Source: JABDPF01 sp036351055
GTDB lineage: Bacteria > Pseudomonadota > Gammaproteobacteria > Xanthomonadales > SZUA-36
Length of the DNA: 37,090 nucleotides
Reading direction: 5' to 3'
Assembly: GCA_036351055.1 (NCBI GenBank)
Contig: JAZBOH010000258.1
Location: forward strand, 1-37,090
Made by a program: the position numbers and the translations under genes
The notes under the pieces: generated by a model
Told to the model about the DNA's origin: nothing
Databases searched by the model: none
The model's input: only the letters and a program-made list of their open reading frames with translations
Part shown: one piece after another, positions 16,702 through 24,790 of the stretch
Numbering within the stretch: the first letter of the stretch is position 1
How the letters are laid out: each line of letters opens with the position of its first letter

Positions 16702-17844
16702 TTAGCCGCCACCCCCAAGGAGCGCCAGCAACAGGCCGGCCGCTACGGCCGAACCCAGAACGCCGGCCACGTTGGGGCCCATCGCATGCATCAACAGGAA
16801 GTTGTGCGGGTTGTTTTCCAGCCCGACCCTGTTGACCACGCGAGCCGCCATGGGCACCGCCGAAACACCCGCGGCGCCGATCAGGGGGTTCACCTTGCCG
16901 CCGGTGACGCGGTACATGATCCTGCCCATCAGCACGCCGGACGCTGTCCCGATGGAGAAAGCAAAAGCGCCCAGCAACAGGATGCCGATCGTCTGCACCG
17001 TCAGGAAGCTATCAGCCTGCAACTTCGAACCCACGCCAAGGCCGAGGAAGATCGTGACAATGTTGATCAACTCGTTCTGGGCGGTCTTGCTCAGCCGGTC
17101 CACGACCCCGCATTCACGCAACAGGTTGCCAAAGGTGATCATTCCGATCAACGGCATGGCGGCAGGAAGGAACAGCGCCGTAACCAGTAGCACCATCAAC
17201 GGAAACAGGATCTTTTCCAGGGGCGTGACAACACGCAGCTGTTCCATGACGACCTTGCGCTCGTGCAACGGTGTGAGCGCCCGCATGATCGGCGGCTGGA
17301 TAATCGGCACCAGCGCCATGTACGAGTATGCAGCTACCGCGATGGCGCCCATCAACTCGGGCGACAGGCGCGAAGAAAGGAAGATCGCCGTCGGCCCGTC
17401 GGCGCCTCCAATGATGCCGATGGCGGCCGCATCCTGCAGGCTGAAATCGAAGCCAGGCAGGTAATTGAGCGCCAGCGCACCCATCAAGGTCAGGAAAATT
17501 CCGAACTGCGCGGCCGCCCCGAGCAGCAGGGTGCGCGGGTTGGCGATCAGGGCACCAAAGTCGGTCAGCGCACCCAGGCCCAGGAAGATCAGCATGGGGA
17601 ACACGCCGGTCTCGATACCCACATGGTAGATATACCCCAGCAGGCCTTGCGGACCCGCCATGTCGGCCACCGGGATATTGCTCAATATCGCGCCAAAGCC
17701 AATAGGCACCAACAGCAAGGGTTCAAACCGCTTGGCGATGGCCAGGTACAGCAAGACAGCGCCGACCATGATCATGAACAACTCACCGATGCCGAAATTG
17801 GCGACGCCGGTCGTGAGCCAAAGTGCTTTCAGGTTAAATTCCAT
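16702..17844 (-). CDS. oadB: Oxaloacetate decarboxylase beta subunit (sodium-pumping)
   Basis: This 380-residue integral membrane subunit drives decarboxylation of carboxybiotin and exports sodium. The family core GIIGGADGPTAIFLSSRLSPEL is intact with the ion-binding aspartate at D149, and other helices match the family: IGFGAILSNIP, IFLGLGALTDFGALIANP, GKVNPLIGAAGVSAVPMAARV and NFLLMHAMGPNVAGVLGSAVAAG. The length is slightly shorter than the Klebsiella protein (about 430), consistent with the short form in other proteobacteria. AGGAAAGG precedes ATG 17844. The gene follows oadA by 19 nt, in the order G-A-B. Methylmalonyl-CoA decarboxylase beta subunits are similar, but the linked alpha subunit decides for oxaloacetate or pyruvate-type carboxyl transfer. 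Confidence 0.96.
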   Translation of the reverse strand: MEFNLKALWLTTGVANFGIGELFMIMVGAVLLYLAIAKRFEPLLLVPIGFGAILSNIPVADMAGPQGLLGYIYHVGIETGVFPMLIFLGLGALTDFGALIANPRTLLLGAAAQFGIFLTLMGALALNYLPGFDFSLQDAAAIGIIGGADGPTAIFLSSRLSPELMGAIAVAAYSYMALVPIIQPPIMRALTPLHERKVVMEQLRVVTPLEKILFPLMVLLVTALFLPAAMPLIGMITFGNLLRECGVVDRLSKTAQNELINIVTIFLGLGVGSKLQADSFLTVQTIGILLLGAFAFSIGTASGVLMGRIMYRVTGGKVNPLIGAAGVSAVPMAARVVNRVGLENNPHNFLLMHAMGPNVAGVLGSAVAAGLLLALLGGGG

Positions 17845-17863
17845 GGCTGCCTTTCCTGCAAGC

Positions 17864-19630
17864 TCATCCGATGTAGAGCAGCGGATCCTTCAGGGAAACC
17901 GAGTCACCTTCCTTGACGACCACGCTCAGTACCGTGCCGCCACGCGGCGCACGGACTTCGGTCTCCATTTTCATGGCTTCCAGGATGATAACAATGTCGC
18001 CCTGCTGGATTTTCTGCCCGGGTTTGACCTTGATCTTGGCGATATTGCCGGACATGGGAGAGGGAACCGCTTCGCCGTCGCCAGTCGCCGTTGCGACTTC
18101 TGCCGGCGCAAGCGACGTGATGGCGCCTGCCGCGCTGACCTCGACCTGGTAGGACTGTCCATTCACCTTCACGGTGTAGGCTTCAGGCCCACCCTTGGCT
18201 GCAGACGGGGCCACCGGGGCTGACTTGGGGGCAGGTGCTTCGGCGGTTGGCGCCGGTTCAAATGCATCTGGGTTGCCGCGGTTTTTGAGGAATTTCAGGC
18301 CAACCTGCGGAAACAGCGCATAAATCAATACATCATCGATCACGTCCTTGGCCAGGACGATTCCCTGGTCACGGGCCTTTTCCTTCAACTCGGCCGTCAA
18401 CTTCTCAACTTCGGGTTTCAGAAGATCCGCCGGACGGCAGGTAATGGGCTGCGCCCCTTCCAGAACCCGCGCCTGCAGTTCCTTGTTGACCGGCGCGAGG
18501 GTTGCGCCGTATTCGCCCTTCAGTACGCCTGCCGTTTCCTTGGTGATGGATTTGTACCGTTCACCCGTCAGCACGTTAATGACGGCCTGGGTGCCAACAA
18601 TCTGGGAGGTCGGTGTTACCAGCGGGATGAAGCCGAGGTCTTCACGCACACGCGGAATTTCTTCCAGAACCTCGTCGATCTTGTCGCCCGCACCCTGTTC
18701 CTTGAGCTGGCCCTCCATATTGGTCAGCATGCCGCCAGGAACCTGGGCCACCAGGATACGTGAGTCGATGCCCCGGAGCGCGCCCTCGAAGCGTGCATAT
18801 TTTTTACGCACATCGCGGAAGTAGAGAGAAATCTCTTCAAGTTCCAGCAAGTCCATTTCCGGGTCGCGGTCGGTGCCCTGGAAAATGGCGGACAGGGATT
18901 CCGTGGGGGAATGCCCGTAAGTCTGGCTCATGGAGGAAATCGCCGTATCAATGATATCGACGCCGGCTTCAACCGCCTTGACCAGGGTGGCCGTGCTCAG
19001 GCCGGTCGTCGCATGGCAGTGCAGAGCAATCGGTATATCGCAGGACTCCTTGAGTCGTGAAACCAGTTCTTCGGCCACGTAAGGCCTCAACAGCCCGGCC
19101 ATGTCCTTGATGCAGATGGAGTGGCAGCCCATGTCTTCGAGGTGCTTGCCCATGTCGACCCACATGTCGGTCGTGTGCACGGGGCTGACGGTGTAGGACA
19201 TCGCGCCCTGGGCGTGTTTGTCGAACTTGCATACCGCCCTGACCGCAACTTCAAAGTTGCGCAGGTCGTTCATGGCGTCGAAAATACGGAAAACGTCCAT
19301 GCCGTTCACGGCGCAGCGTTCCACGAATTTCGTCACCACGTCATCTGCGTAGTGCCTGTAACCGAGTATGTTCTGCGCCCGGAAAAGCATCTGGTGCCGG
19401 GTATTCGGAATGGCGCGTTTCAGCGTGCGCAAACGCTGCCACGGATCTTCCCCGAGGTAGCGGATGCAGGAATCGAACGTCGCGCCGCCCCAGGTTTCCA
19501 GGGACCAGAAGCCCATGGCGTCCAGTTTCTCGGCGATCGGAAGCATGTCATCAATGCGCATGCGTGTTGCCAGAAGGGACTGGTGGGCGTCACGCAGCAC
19601 CAGTTCGGTAATGCCTAGTTTGTTGGCCAT
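17864..19630 (-). CDS. oadA: Oxaloacetate decarboxylase alpha subunit (carboxyltransferase plus biotin carrier)
   Basis: This 588-residue protein transfers the carboxyl group of oxaloacetate to biotin, giving pyruvate. Residues 1-about 460 are the carboxyltransferase barrel and the conserved pyruvate-carboxylase-like domain. Metal-site residues are visible in LRDAHQS (D14) and LHCHATTG (H204, H206), and the reactive lysine is in CIKDMAGL (K175). A proline/alanine linker (about residues 460-490) leads to the biotinyl domain with the biotin attachment lysine in EAMKMETEV (K554). AGGAG stands about 11 nt before ATG 19630. Neighbours oadG and oadB complete the sodium pump. Confidence 0.97.
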   Translation of the reverse strand: MANKLGITELVLRDAHQSLLATRMRIDDMLPIAEKLDAMGFWSLETWGGATFDSCIRYLGEDPWQRLRTLKRAIPNTRHQMLFRAQNILGYRHYADDVVTKFVERCAVNGMDVFRIFDAMNDLRNFEVAVRAVCKFDKHAQGAMSYTVSPVHTTDMWVDMGKHLEDMGCHSICIKDMAGLLRPYVAEELVSRLKESCDIPIALHCHATTGLSTATLVKAVEAGVDIIDTAISSMSQTYGHSPTESLSAIFQGTDRDPEMDLLELEEISLYFRDVRKKYARFEGALRGIDSRILVAQVPGGMLTNMEGQLKEQGAGDKIDEVLEEIPRVREDLGFIPLVTPTSQIVGTQAVINVLTGERYKSITKETAGVLKGEYGATLAPVNKELQARVLEGAQPITCRPADLLKPEVEKLTAELKEKARDQGIVLAKDVIDDVLIYALFPQVGLKFLKNRGNPDAFEPAPTAEAPAPKSAPVAPSAAKGGPEAYTVKVNGQSYQVEVSAAGAITSLAPAEVATATGDGEAVPSPMSGNIAKIKVKPGQKIQQGDIVIILEAMKMETEVRAPRGGTVLSVVVKEGDSVSLKDPLLYIG

Positions 19631-19690
19631 GAGCGTTTCAACTCCTGTAATGCCTTGTCGTGTTTTGGAAATGCCTTGATTTTCGAGAGG

Positions 19691-19942
19691 TCAGCGCCGG
19701 GAATTCCTGAAGCGGTGGACGGCGGCGCTGATCGCAGCAATGAGGGCGGGGTCCTGTGCACCGGGCGGCCCGTCGGTCATACCAAGCCCCATCGGCACGG
19801 GCTTGGACGGCGGCGCCAGGCGGTGGGCCAGCTTTGTCATCCAGCCGATGGCCAGCACCATGAAGGTGAGTAATAGGAATACGGTCACCATGCCGGTAAG
19901 CGTCAATTCGAGACCGGCGAGTAGTTGGTCAGCTACGGACAT
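19691..19942 (-). CDS. oadG: Oxaloacetate decarboxylase gamma subunit
   Basis: This small protein of 83 residues has one N-terminal membrane helix (LLAGLELTLTGMVTVFLLLTFMVLAIG), a basic/proline linker and a short cytoplasmic tail. It is the usual shape of OadG, which assembles alpha with beta and helps bind zinc. ATG 19942 is chosen because GGGAGA lies about 8 nt upstream; the frame extends to 19978 without a better site. It precedes oadA by 60 nt. The tail has no histidine-rich zinc motif apart from one His near the end. Identification depends on size, topology and position. Confidence 0.87.
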   Translation of the reverse strand: MSVADQLLAGLELTLTGMVTVFLLLTFMVLAIGWMTKLAHRLAPPSKPVPMGLGMTDGPPGAQDPALIAAISAAVHRFRNSRR

Positions 19943-20108
19943 GATCTGTTTCTCCCAGGGTGCGTTAGCCGGCGCCAACGTGTTTCTCCTCGCATGGCCG
20001 GAGCCAGGCTGTCACCCTATACCTCGCGATTTTACCGCAGGGCCCCGATCAGCTTGCCGGACAATGGCCCGATGGATGACCTGAGTCAGACGCTTTATCC
20101 CGGTTGGC

Positions 20109-20630
20109 TTACACCCCTCCGCTATGGACGATTTCGTAGTAAATTTTTTCCAGTTCTATCTTGTGCTGGGTTTCCTCGTTCGCCAGGAATACGAACAGTT
20201 CCCTGATCGGGCCGGGCGGTGAAGTTTCGGCCAGTGCGGAATACTGGTCGATGGCCTTCTGCTCACGGCCCAGGGCAAATTGCAGGACCGCCTGGTCATC
20301 GGGATTATCACCCAGCCTGGGCAGATGCACGCTGTCGGAAAACCGCCTGTCGCTGACGGGCGTTTCTACCATCGTGCTGATCTGTTGCGCCAGGTCCGGA
20401 CGTGCACGAAGTTCAGTCACAAGGTCGTAGTGGCCTTGTTCTTCCGCGACCAGTTCTTCCACCAGGTAACGTAGCTGTTTGCTCACGCGCGGCACCAGGT
20501 CAGCGTAAAAATCCCGCGCCGTGCGTTCAAACTCGGCCGCGACATCGAGAATCTCGGCCAGGCTTTTCTTGGATTTCAACAGTTGCCGGTTACCGGCCTG
20601 GCCTTCGCTCAGGGGTTTCTTCTCGCTCAT
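20109..20630 (-). CDS. Rubrerythrin-like (ferritin-like di-iron) protein
   Basis: This protein has 173 residues. It shows the ferritin-like four-helix pattern with two E...ExxH sets: E33, then E64-H67 (EEQGH), and E123, then E153-H156 (EETQH). This predicts a di-iron centre. No rubredoxin domain or CxxC motif is present, so an outside electron donor would be needed. It is the last gene of the 13-gene complex operon; its ATG overlaps the stop of the flavoprotein gene (ATGA). Rubrerythrins remove peroxide or oxygen, and a role in protecting the iron-sulfur complex is a plausible inference. After its stop, 166 bp separate it from oadG; I see no clear terminator there. Confidence 0.85.
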   Translation of the reverse strand: MSEKKPLSEGQAGNRQLLKSKKSLAEILDVAAEFERTARDFYADLVPRVSKQLRYLVEELVAEEQGHYDLVTELRARPDLAQQISTMVETPVSDRRFSDSVHLPRLGDNPDDQAVLQFALGREQKAIDQYSALAETSPPGPIRELFVFLANEETQHKIELEKIYYEIVHSGGV

Positions 20631-22429
20631 GCTTCCTCCTGCTTCGCCATGATGTAGGCATCGATACTGGCCGCGGCACGGTGACCATCCGCCACTGCAT
20701 GCACCACGTCGGGGCCGTTCACGCAGTCACCGCCCGACCACAACCAGGGCTCGGACGTGCGACCGGCCTGATCGACCCGGATACGCCCCCGGTTCCACTC
20801 CAGCGCTTCGGTCAGTTCTTCACCCAGGACACTGACGTCAGACATCTGGCCGATGGCCTCGATAACCATTTCACCAAAATGAATCCACTCGTCACCGTCG
20901 TCGTATTGAGGCGAAAAGCGGCCGTCTTCATCAAAAATCGACAGCACCTTCCAGGTTTTCAATCCGGAAACGCGGCCGTCCTTCTCCAGCATGATTTCAC
21001 GCGGGCCGCGGGCATCGATAATTTCGATGCCTTCCTCGAAGGATTCCTTTACCTCCTCCGGGTCCGCCAGGAAGTGGTCAAAGTCCTCCAGCGCGGTGAC
21101 CGTCATGCCGACCTTGCCGAATTTCTGCTGCTGCAGGCGGGCGATGCTCCGGGCGATATCCATCGCAACGTTGCCGCCGCCGATGACCACGGCCGTTCGA
21201 GGTACTTCCAGCGCTTTGCCTTCGGTGATATCACGCAGTAAGTCGACGGCCTTCATAACCATGGGGTGATCCGATCCCGGAATCCGCGTTGAGCGGCCCA
21301 GGTGCAGCCCGATCGTGAGCAAAACGGCGTCATGGTCATCCCGCAACTGCGCCATCGTGATCTCCGTTCCCACGCGGCAGTTGTAATTGATCTTTACGCC
21401 CTGTGCTTCGATCACGCCAACCTCGTTGTCAATCACGTCGTAGGGAAGGCGATATTCCGGAATGCCGTAGCGGATCATGCCGCCCGGACCGGCCTGCGCT
21501 TCGAACACGTGTACTTCGTGGCCCTTGCGCGCCAGGTCATAAGCCGCGGTCAACCCGGCCGGCCCTGCGCCGACCACCGCCACTTTCCGGCCCGTGGGTT
21601 CTGCGGGCTTGCCAATGATCTCTGTGTATTTCTCGATCGGCACCTGGTCCGTGATGTGCCGTTTCAGCCAGCGGATCGCGATGGGGTCGCCATCGTGGGC
21701 GGCGGCGCAGGCGGTCTCGCACTTGTGGGTGCAGACGCGGCCGCAGGTTTGTGAGAAAGGGTTGCTGTCATAGAGCAAACGCAGACCCTGTTCATAATCT
21801 CCCTCGCGCACGGCGCGTATGTAATCCGGGATCGCCATGTGGGTCGGGCAGGTCGCCACGCACAGGCCGCATTCAACACAACGGTCGGCTTCCAGGACGG
21901 CCTGTTCAATGGAGTAGCCATCGACAATTTCGTCGAAGTTGCCGATCCGGACCTGGGGCTCCATCTCACCCATGCTGACCCGCGCAGCAGGCTTGATATG
22001 GTGATCGTCCGGGCGCCTGTAGCCCAGTTCGGCATCGTCCCAGCTCTTTTTTTCAGCACCGGGGATGAAGCGGAAAACATCCGGGTCGCTGTCTACCCAC
22101 TGGTACTCATTGGACATGGTCAGCGAACCGGTCATGCATACGTCCACACACAGGGCACACCAGCAACAGCGGCCGTAATCGATACGCGGGCGCAATCCGG
22201 AATCGCCATCCCTGGCTTCCTGGCCATCCACCGGCACCATGTCGATGGCCGCGTTCTGGCAGATCACCTCGCAGGTGCCGCAACCAATGCATTTCTCCAT
22301 GTCGTTCTGGTGGAATCCACGGTAACGCGGCGCACCCGGCCTGGAGTTGATCGGATCCTTGATCGAAACCGTTTCGCGGAAAACGTTTTTCCACGCCGTG
22401 AAAGGTGAAATGACATCGCGTACGCTCAT
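20627..22429 (-). CDS. Fusion of a two-cluster ferredoxin module (NuoI/MbxN-like) with a GltD/NfnB-type FAD/NAD(P)H flavoprotein
   Basis: This protein has 600 residues. Residues 40-100 hold two 4Fe-4S motifs (C47/50/53/57 and C88/91/94/98) like NuoI or MbxN. Residues 184-241 hold the cysteine pattern of the glutamate synthase small-subunit N-terminus (C184/187/190/194 and C229/233/237/241). An FAD Rossmann fold (VVGAGPAGLTAAYDLA, from residue 285) and an NAD(P)H fold (VVIGGGNVAMDIARSI, from residue 415) follow, with the closing FAD motif WSGGDCVNGPDVVHAVADG. No glutamate synthase large subunit is nearby, so the role is probably electron entry: NAD(P)H to FAD to iron-sulfur clusters to the NuoB-like subunit, or the reverse. 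The ATG overlaps the NuoD-like stop. The operon has no other NADH-oxidising subunit (no NuoE, F or G). Confidence 0.92.
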   Translation of the reverse strand: MSVRDVISPFTAWKNVFRETVSIKDPINSRPGAPRYRGFHQNDMEKCIGCGTCEVICQNAAIDMVPVDGQEARDGDSGLRPRIDYGRCCWCALCVDVCMTGSLTMSNEYQWVDSDPDVFRFIPGAEKKSWDDAELGYRRPDDHHIKPAARVSMGEMEPQVRIGNFDEIVDGYSIEQAVLEADRCVECGLCVATCPTHMAIPDYIRAVREGDYEQGLRLLYDSNPFSQTCGRVCTHKCETACAAAHDGDPIAIRWLKRHITDQVPIEKYTEIIGKPAEPTGRKVAVVGAGPAGLTAAYDLARKGHEVHVFEAQAGPGGMIRYGIPEYRLPYDVIDNEVGVIEAQGVKINYNCRVGTEITMAQLRDDHDAVLLTIGLHLGRSTRIPGSDHPMVMKAVDLLRDITEGKALEVPRTAVVIGGGNVAMDIARSIARLQQQKFGKVGMTVTALEDFDHFLADPEEVKESFEEGIEIIDARGPREIMLEKDGRVSGLKTWKVLSIFDEDGRFSPQYDDGDEWIHFGEMVIEAIGQMSDVSVLGEELTEALEWNRGRIRVDQAGRTSEPWLWSGGDCVNGPDVVHAVADGHRAAASIDAYIMAKQEEA

Positions 22430-23601
22430 CGTTCGATCTCCGGCGGATAGGTATGCAGCGAGACCATCAGGCCCGCGACATCCGAGATGTTCACGTTGAC
22501 GATCAATTTTTCCAGCAAGGCCATCGCGTGGGTATAGGACGGCCCGCGCACATTGACCCGGCGCGGGTAGCCGCTGCCGTCGGTCACGAGGTAATAGCCG
22601 TATTCACCGCGCGAACATTCGCCGCGGATCCAGGTTTCGCCACGCGGAATTTTCCAGTGCAGCACGTTGGGGATTTCCGCCATCACCGGACCGCTCCCTG
22701 GCATACGGGCCAGGATCTGGCGCACCAGGTCGATGGACATCTGGACGTCCCGGAACCGCACTTCGGCGCGTGTGAACGTATCGGAGCCGGTCCCGGTCAC
22801 CGGCTCGAAATCCAGTTTTGGGTAGACCAGGTAGGGCTGGTTGCTGCGCACGTCCAGCGGCACGCCCGCGGCCCGCGCGGTAGGACCGGTGACACCGTAG
22901 GGTTCGATCCAGTCCGGGTCGATGTAACCGAGACCTACTGCACGTTTCTTGAACACGGCGTTGTTGAACATCACGTCCCAGACGTCTCTGAGCGTGCTTT
23001 CCATCTCGCGCAGGGTTTCTTCCATGCGCGCCCCGAAACCCTCGGGCAGCTCGTCACGGACGCCGCCGGGCAGGATGAACATGTGGTAAATACGCCCGCC
23101 GGTCAATTCTTCGAAACGGTCCAGCATCAGGTCGCGCACGTAGGTCGTCCACTGGCCGACAACACCCAGGCCAAAGGCACCGGCCTGGCCGCCCAGGTAC
23201 ATCATGTAGCTGTTGATGCGCCCCATCTCCAGGATCAGGGTACGGATCCAGTCGGCCCGCTCCGGCACCTCGATGCCGGCCAGTTCTTCGACTGCGGCCG
23301 CATAGCAATACTCGTTGAAGTCGGGTTCAGGCACGCAGATACGGCAGACGATGGGAAAACACTGGATGAAGGTGCGCCGCTCCATCAGTTTTTCGAAACC
23401 GCGGTGCAGGTAGCCAACGTGTGTTCGCCCCTCAACGACTTCGTCGCCGCACACGGTCAGTTCCACCGACATATTGCCGGTGATGCCGGGGTGTTGCGGC
23501 CCCTGCCACAGCTTCAGGTACTTGCCCGAACTCAGGTCGAAATCGAGAGAACCGTCGGGCTTCTTCACTGGGGATTGGCTGCGGTCCGGTAGGTAACTCA
23601 T
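22426..23601 (-). CDS. NuoD/MbxL-like large core subunit (49-kDa / hydrogenase-like family)
   Basis: This 391-residue protein is homologous to complex I NuoD and to hydrogenase large subunits. Conserved framework: LWQGPQHPGITG, HVGYLHRGFEKLMERRTFIQ, RTLILEMGRINSYMMYLG, FILPGGVRDELP, YGVTGPTARAAG, PRGETWIRGECSRGEYGYYLVTDG. In place of the complex I motif with the quinone-site tyrosine it reads VCRICVPEPDFNEYC (residues 85-99). The C-terminus ends SLHTYPPEIER, without the DPCxxC nickel ligands of hydrogenases. So it should be neither a hydrogenase nor an ordinary quinone-reducing NuoD. ATG 23601 follows the NuoC-like stop by one base; GTG 23613 is an alternative. The stop is coupled to the flavoprotein gene. 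Confidence 0.93.
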   Translation of the reverse strand: MSYLPDRSQSPVKKPDGSLDFDLSSGKYLKLWQGPQHPGITGNMSVELTVCGDEVVEGRTHVGYLHRGFEKLMERRTFIQCFPIVCRICVPEPDFNEYCYAAAVEELAGIEVPERADWIRTLILEMGRINSYMMYLGGQAGAFGLGVVGQWTTYVRDLMLDRFEELTGGRIYHMFILPGGVRDELPEGFGARMEETLREMESTLRDVWDVMFNNAVFKKRAVGLGYIDPDWIEPYGVTGPTARAAGVPLDVRSNQPYLVYPKLDFEPVTGTGSDTFTRAEVRFRDVQMSIDLVRQILARMPGSGPVMAEIPNVLHWKIPRGETWIRGECSRGEYGYYLVTDGSGYPRRVNVRGPSYTHAMALLEKLIVNVNISDVAGLMVSLHTYPPEIER

Positions 23602-23602
23602 C

Positions 23603-24136
23603 CTATTCACCACCCGGGTAGAGTTGGTTTTTCATATACGTGGCCGGGTCGCTGGTTTCGCGTCCGGGGCGGTGCTCGTAGTTCTCTTCTGAATACTTTT
23701 TGGTATCGAAGTCGCGCCGGTAAGGCGGAATATCGTCCCAGCCCTCGAGGATAAAGTCCTCGCCGATGCGCGGACTGCCGGGAAAATCGATTCCGAACAT
23801 CTCCCGCAGTTCGCGCTGGTAGGTCTCAGCGGTGGGCCAGATATCATGGATGCTCTGCATCATCGCCGCGGTCCGCGGGATAATCACTTTCACACCAAGG
23901 TCAACCGCGTGCCTGCGGTTGCACAACAGGTAGGTGAGCTGGAAATCACCGTCTTCCAGCCAGTCCACGGCGGTCAGCAGCACCAGGTGGCCAAAACCCT
24001 CCTGGTCACGCAGTTGAAGCAGCAAGGGTCTCAGGTATTCCGCCGGCGCTTCGACAAAGGCCAGGTCTCCGCGGCGAACGTCCAGTTCACCCAGCGGGAA
24101 CAGTGTCTTCAATCTTGAATACAGTTCTTGCATCAT
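23603..24136 (-). CDS. NuoC/MbxK-like subunit (30-kDa family)
   Basis: This 177-residue peripheral arm subunit has the family core HLVLLTAVDWLEDGDFQLTYLL and the signature YQRELREMFGIDFPGSPRIGEDFILEGW, corresponding to the ERE..DMFGI..GHP motif of NuoC, with Ser in place of His in GSP. The conserved tail DDIPPYRRDFD is present. It lies between the NuoB-like and NuoD-like genes with 3-nt and 1-nt gaps. It should scaffold the NuoD-like subunit; no cofactor is expected. Confidence 0.93.
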   Translation of the reverse strand: MMQELYSRLKTLFPLGELDVRRGDLAFVEAPAEYLRPLLLQLRDQEGFGHLVLLTAVDWLEDGDFQLTYLLCNRRHAVDLGVKVIIPRTAAMMQSIHDIWPTAETYQRELREMFGIDFPGSPRIGEDFILEGWDDIPPYRRDFDTKKYSEENYEHRPGRETSDPATYMKNQLYPGGE

Positions 24137-24139
24137 GTG

Positions 24140-24790
24140 TTACCAGTTGTAATCCGGCATATCCCAGTCCTTGACCACGGACTTCTGGTTGCTCTTGTAC
24201 CAATCGAAGTTCTCGGCGTAGTCGTTGGCGCCCTCGCCCTTGCCGGCGCGGATGATCTTTTTCAGTTTTTCGAAACCGGACAACAGCGATTCGGGACGCG
24301 GCATGCAGCCGGCAACGTAGACATCCACGGGCAAGTAATGGTCCAGGCGCTTGATGGTGTTGTAGGAGTCCCAGTACATGCCGCCGTTGATGGTGCAGGA
24401 ACCCAGGCCCATCACGTATTTCGGGTTCTGCATCTGCTCGTAGGAACGGATCACGCGTTTCAGGGTCTTGGTCGACAGGTAACCGGAAATGATGAACAGG
24501 TTGGACTGGCGCGGTGTCGGCCGCCACTGCACGCCGTAACGGTAGGCATCGAAACGCGGCGTCATCAGCGGACGCATCTCGATTGCGCCGCAACCGGTGC
24601 CAAAACCCAGGATCCACAACGATTCAGCGCGCGCCCAGTTGAAGAATTTTTCAATGACCTTCGTGTAGGCGGCAGGTTGAACCGTCGGCCCCTCCTCGCA
24701 ATAGTAGTCCCGCAACGGTTCGACCTCGAACTCGACTCCGTCGGGGCCTTTGACTTTTCGGATTTTCAGTTCTTCTTTCATAAGGCTCAC
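24140..24790 (-). CDS. NuoB/MbxJ-like subunit (proximal iron-sulfur subunit) with an altered cluster motif
   Basis: This 216-residue protein would carry the last iron-sulfur cluster before the active site. The family core is clear: LWILGFGTGCGAIEMRPLM, then FIISGYLSTKTLKRVIRSYEQM, VMGLGSCTINGGMYW and VYVAGCMPRPESLL. Complex I NuoB has two adjacent cysteines in the first motif (ACCAIE); here only C67 is kept and the second is glycine (G68). The later two cysteines are kept. So one usual ligand of cluster N2 is missing. The C-terminus has an extra polar tail (about 40 residues). The ATG overlaps the NuoH-like stop. Confidence 0.93.
   Translation of the reverse strand: MSLMKEELKIRKVKGPDGVEFEVEPLRDYYCEEGPTVQPAAYTKVIEKFFNWARAESLWILGFGTGCGAIEMRPLMTPRFDAYRYGVQWRPTPRQSNLFIISGYLSTKTLKRVIRSYEQMQNPKYVMGLGSCTINGGMYWDSYNTIKRLDHYLPVDVYVAGCMPRPESLLSGFEKLKKIIRAGKGEGANDYAENFDWYKSNQKSVVKDWDMPDYNW

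Noticed and set aside
20627..22429. Reading the flavoprotein as glutamate synthase small subunit (gltD)
   Set aside because: No large subunit is near, two extra NuoI-like clusters precede the GltD-type part, and the gene is coupled to complex I-like genes.
22453..23592. 379-codon open frame on the plus strand opposite the NuoD-like gene
   Set aside because: It is antisense to a strongly conserved subunit in a coupled operon. Its product is rich in His, Gln, Val and Asp without any domain, as expected from the complement of a GC-rich gene.
22426..24790. Calling the complex a group 4 nickel-iron hydrogenase
   Set aside because: The large subunit lacks both CxxC nickel-binding motifs, and no maturation genes are present.
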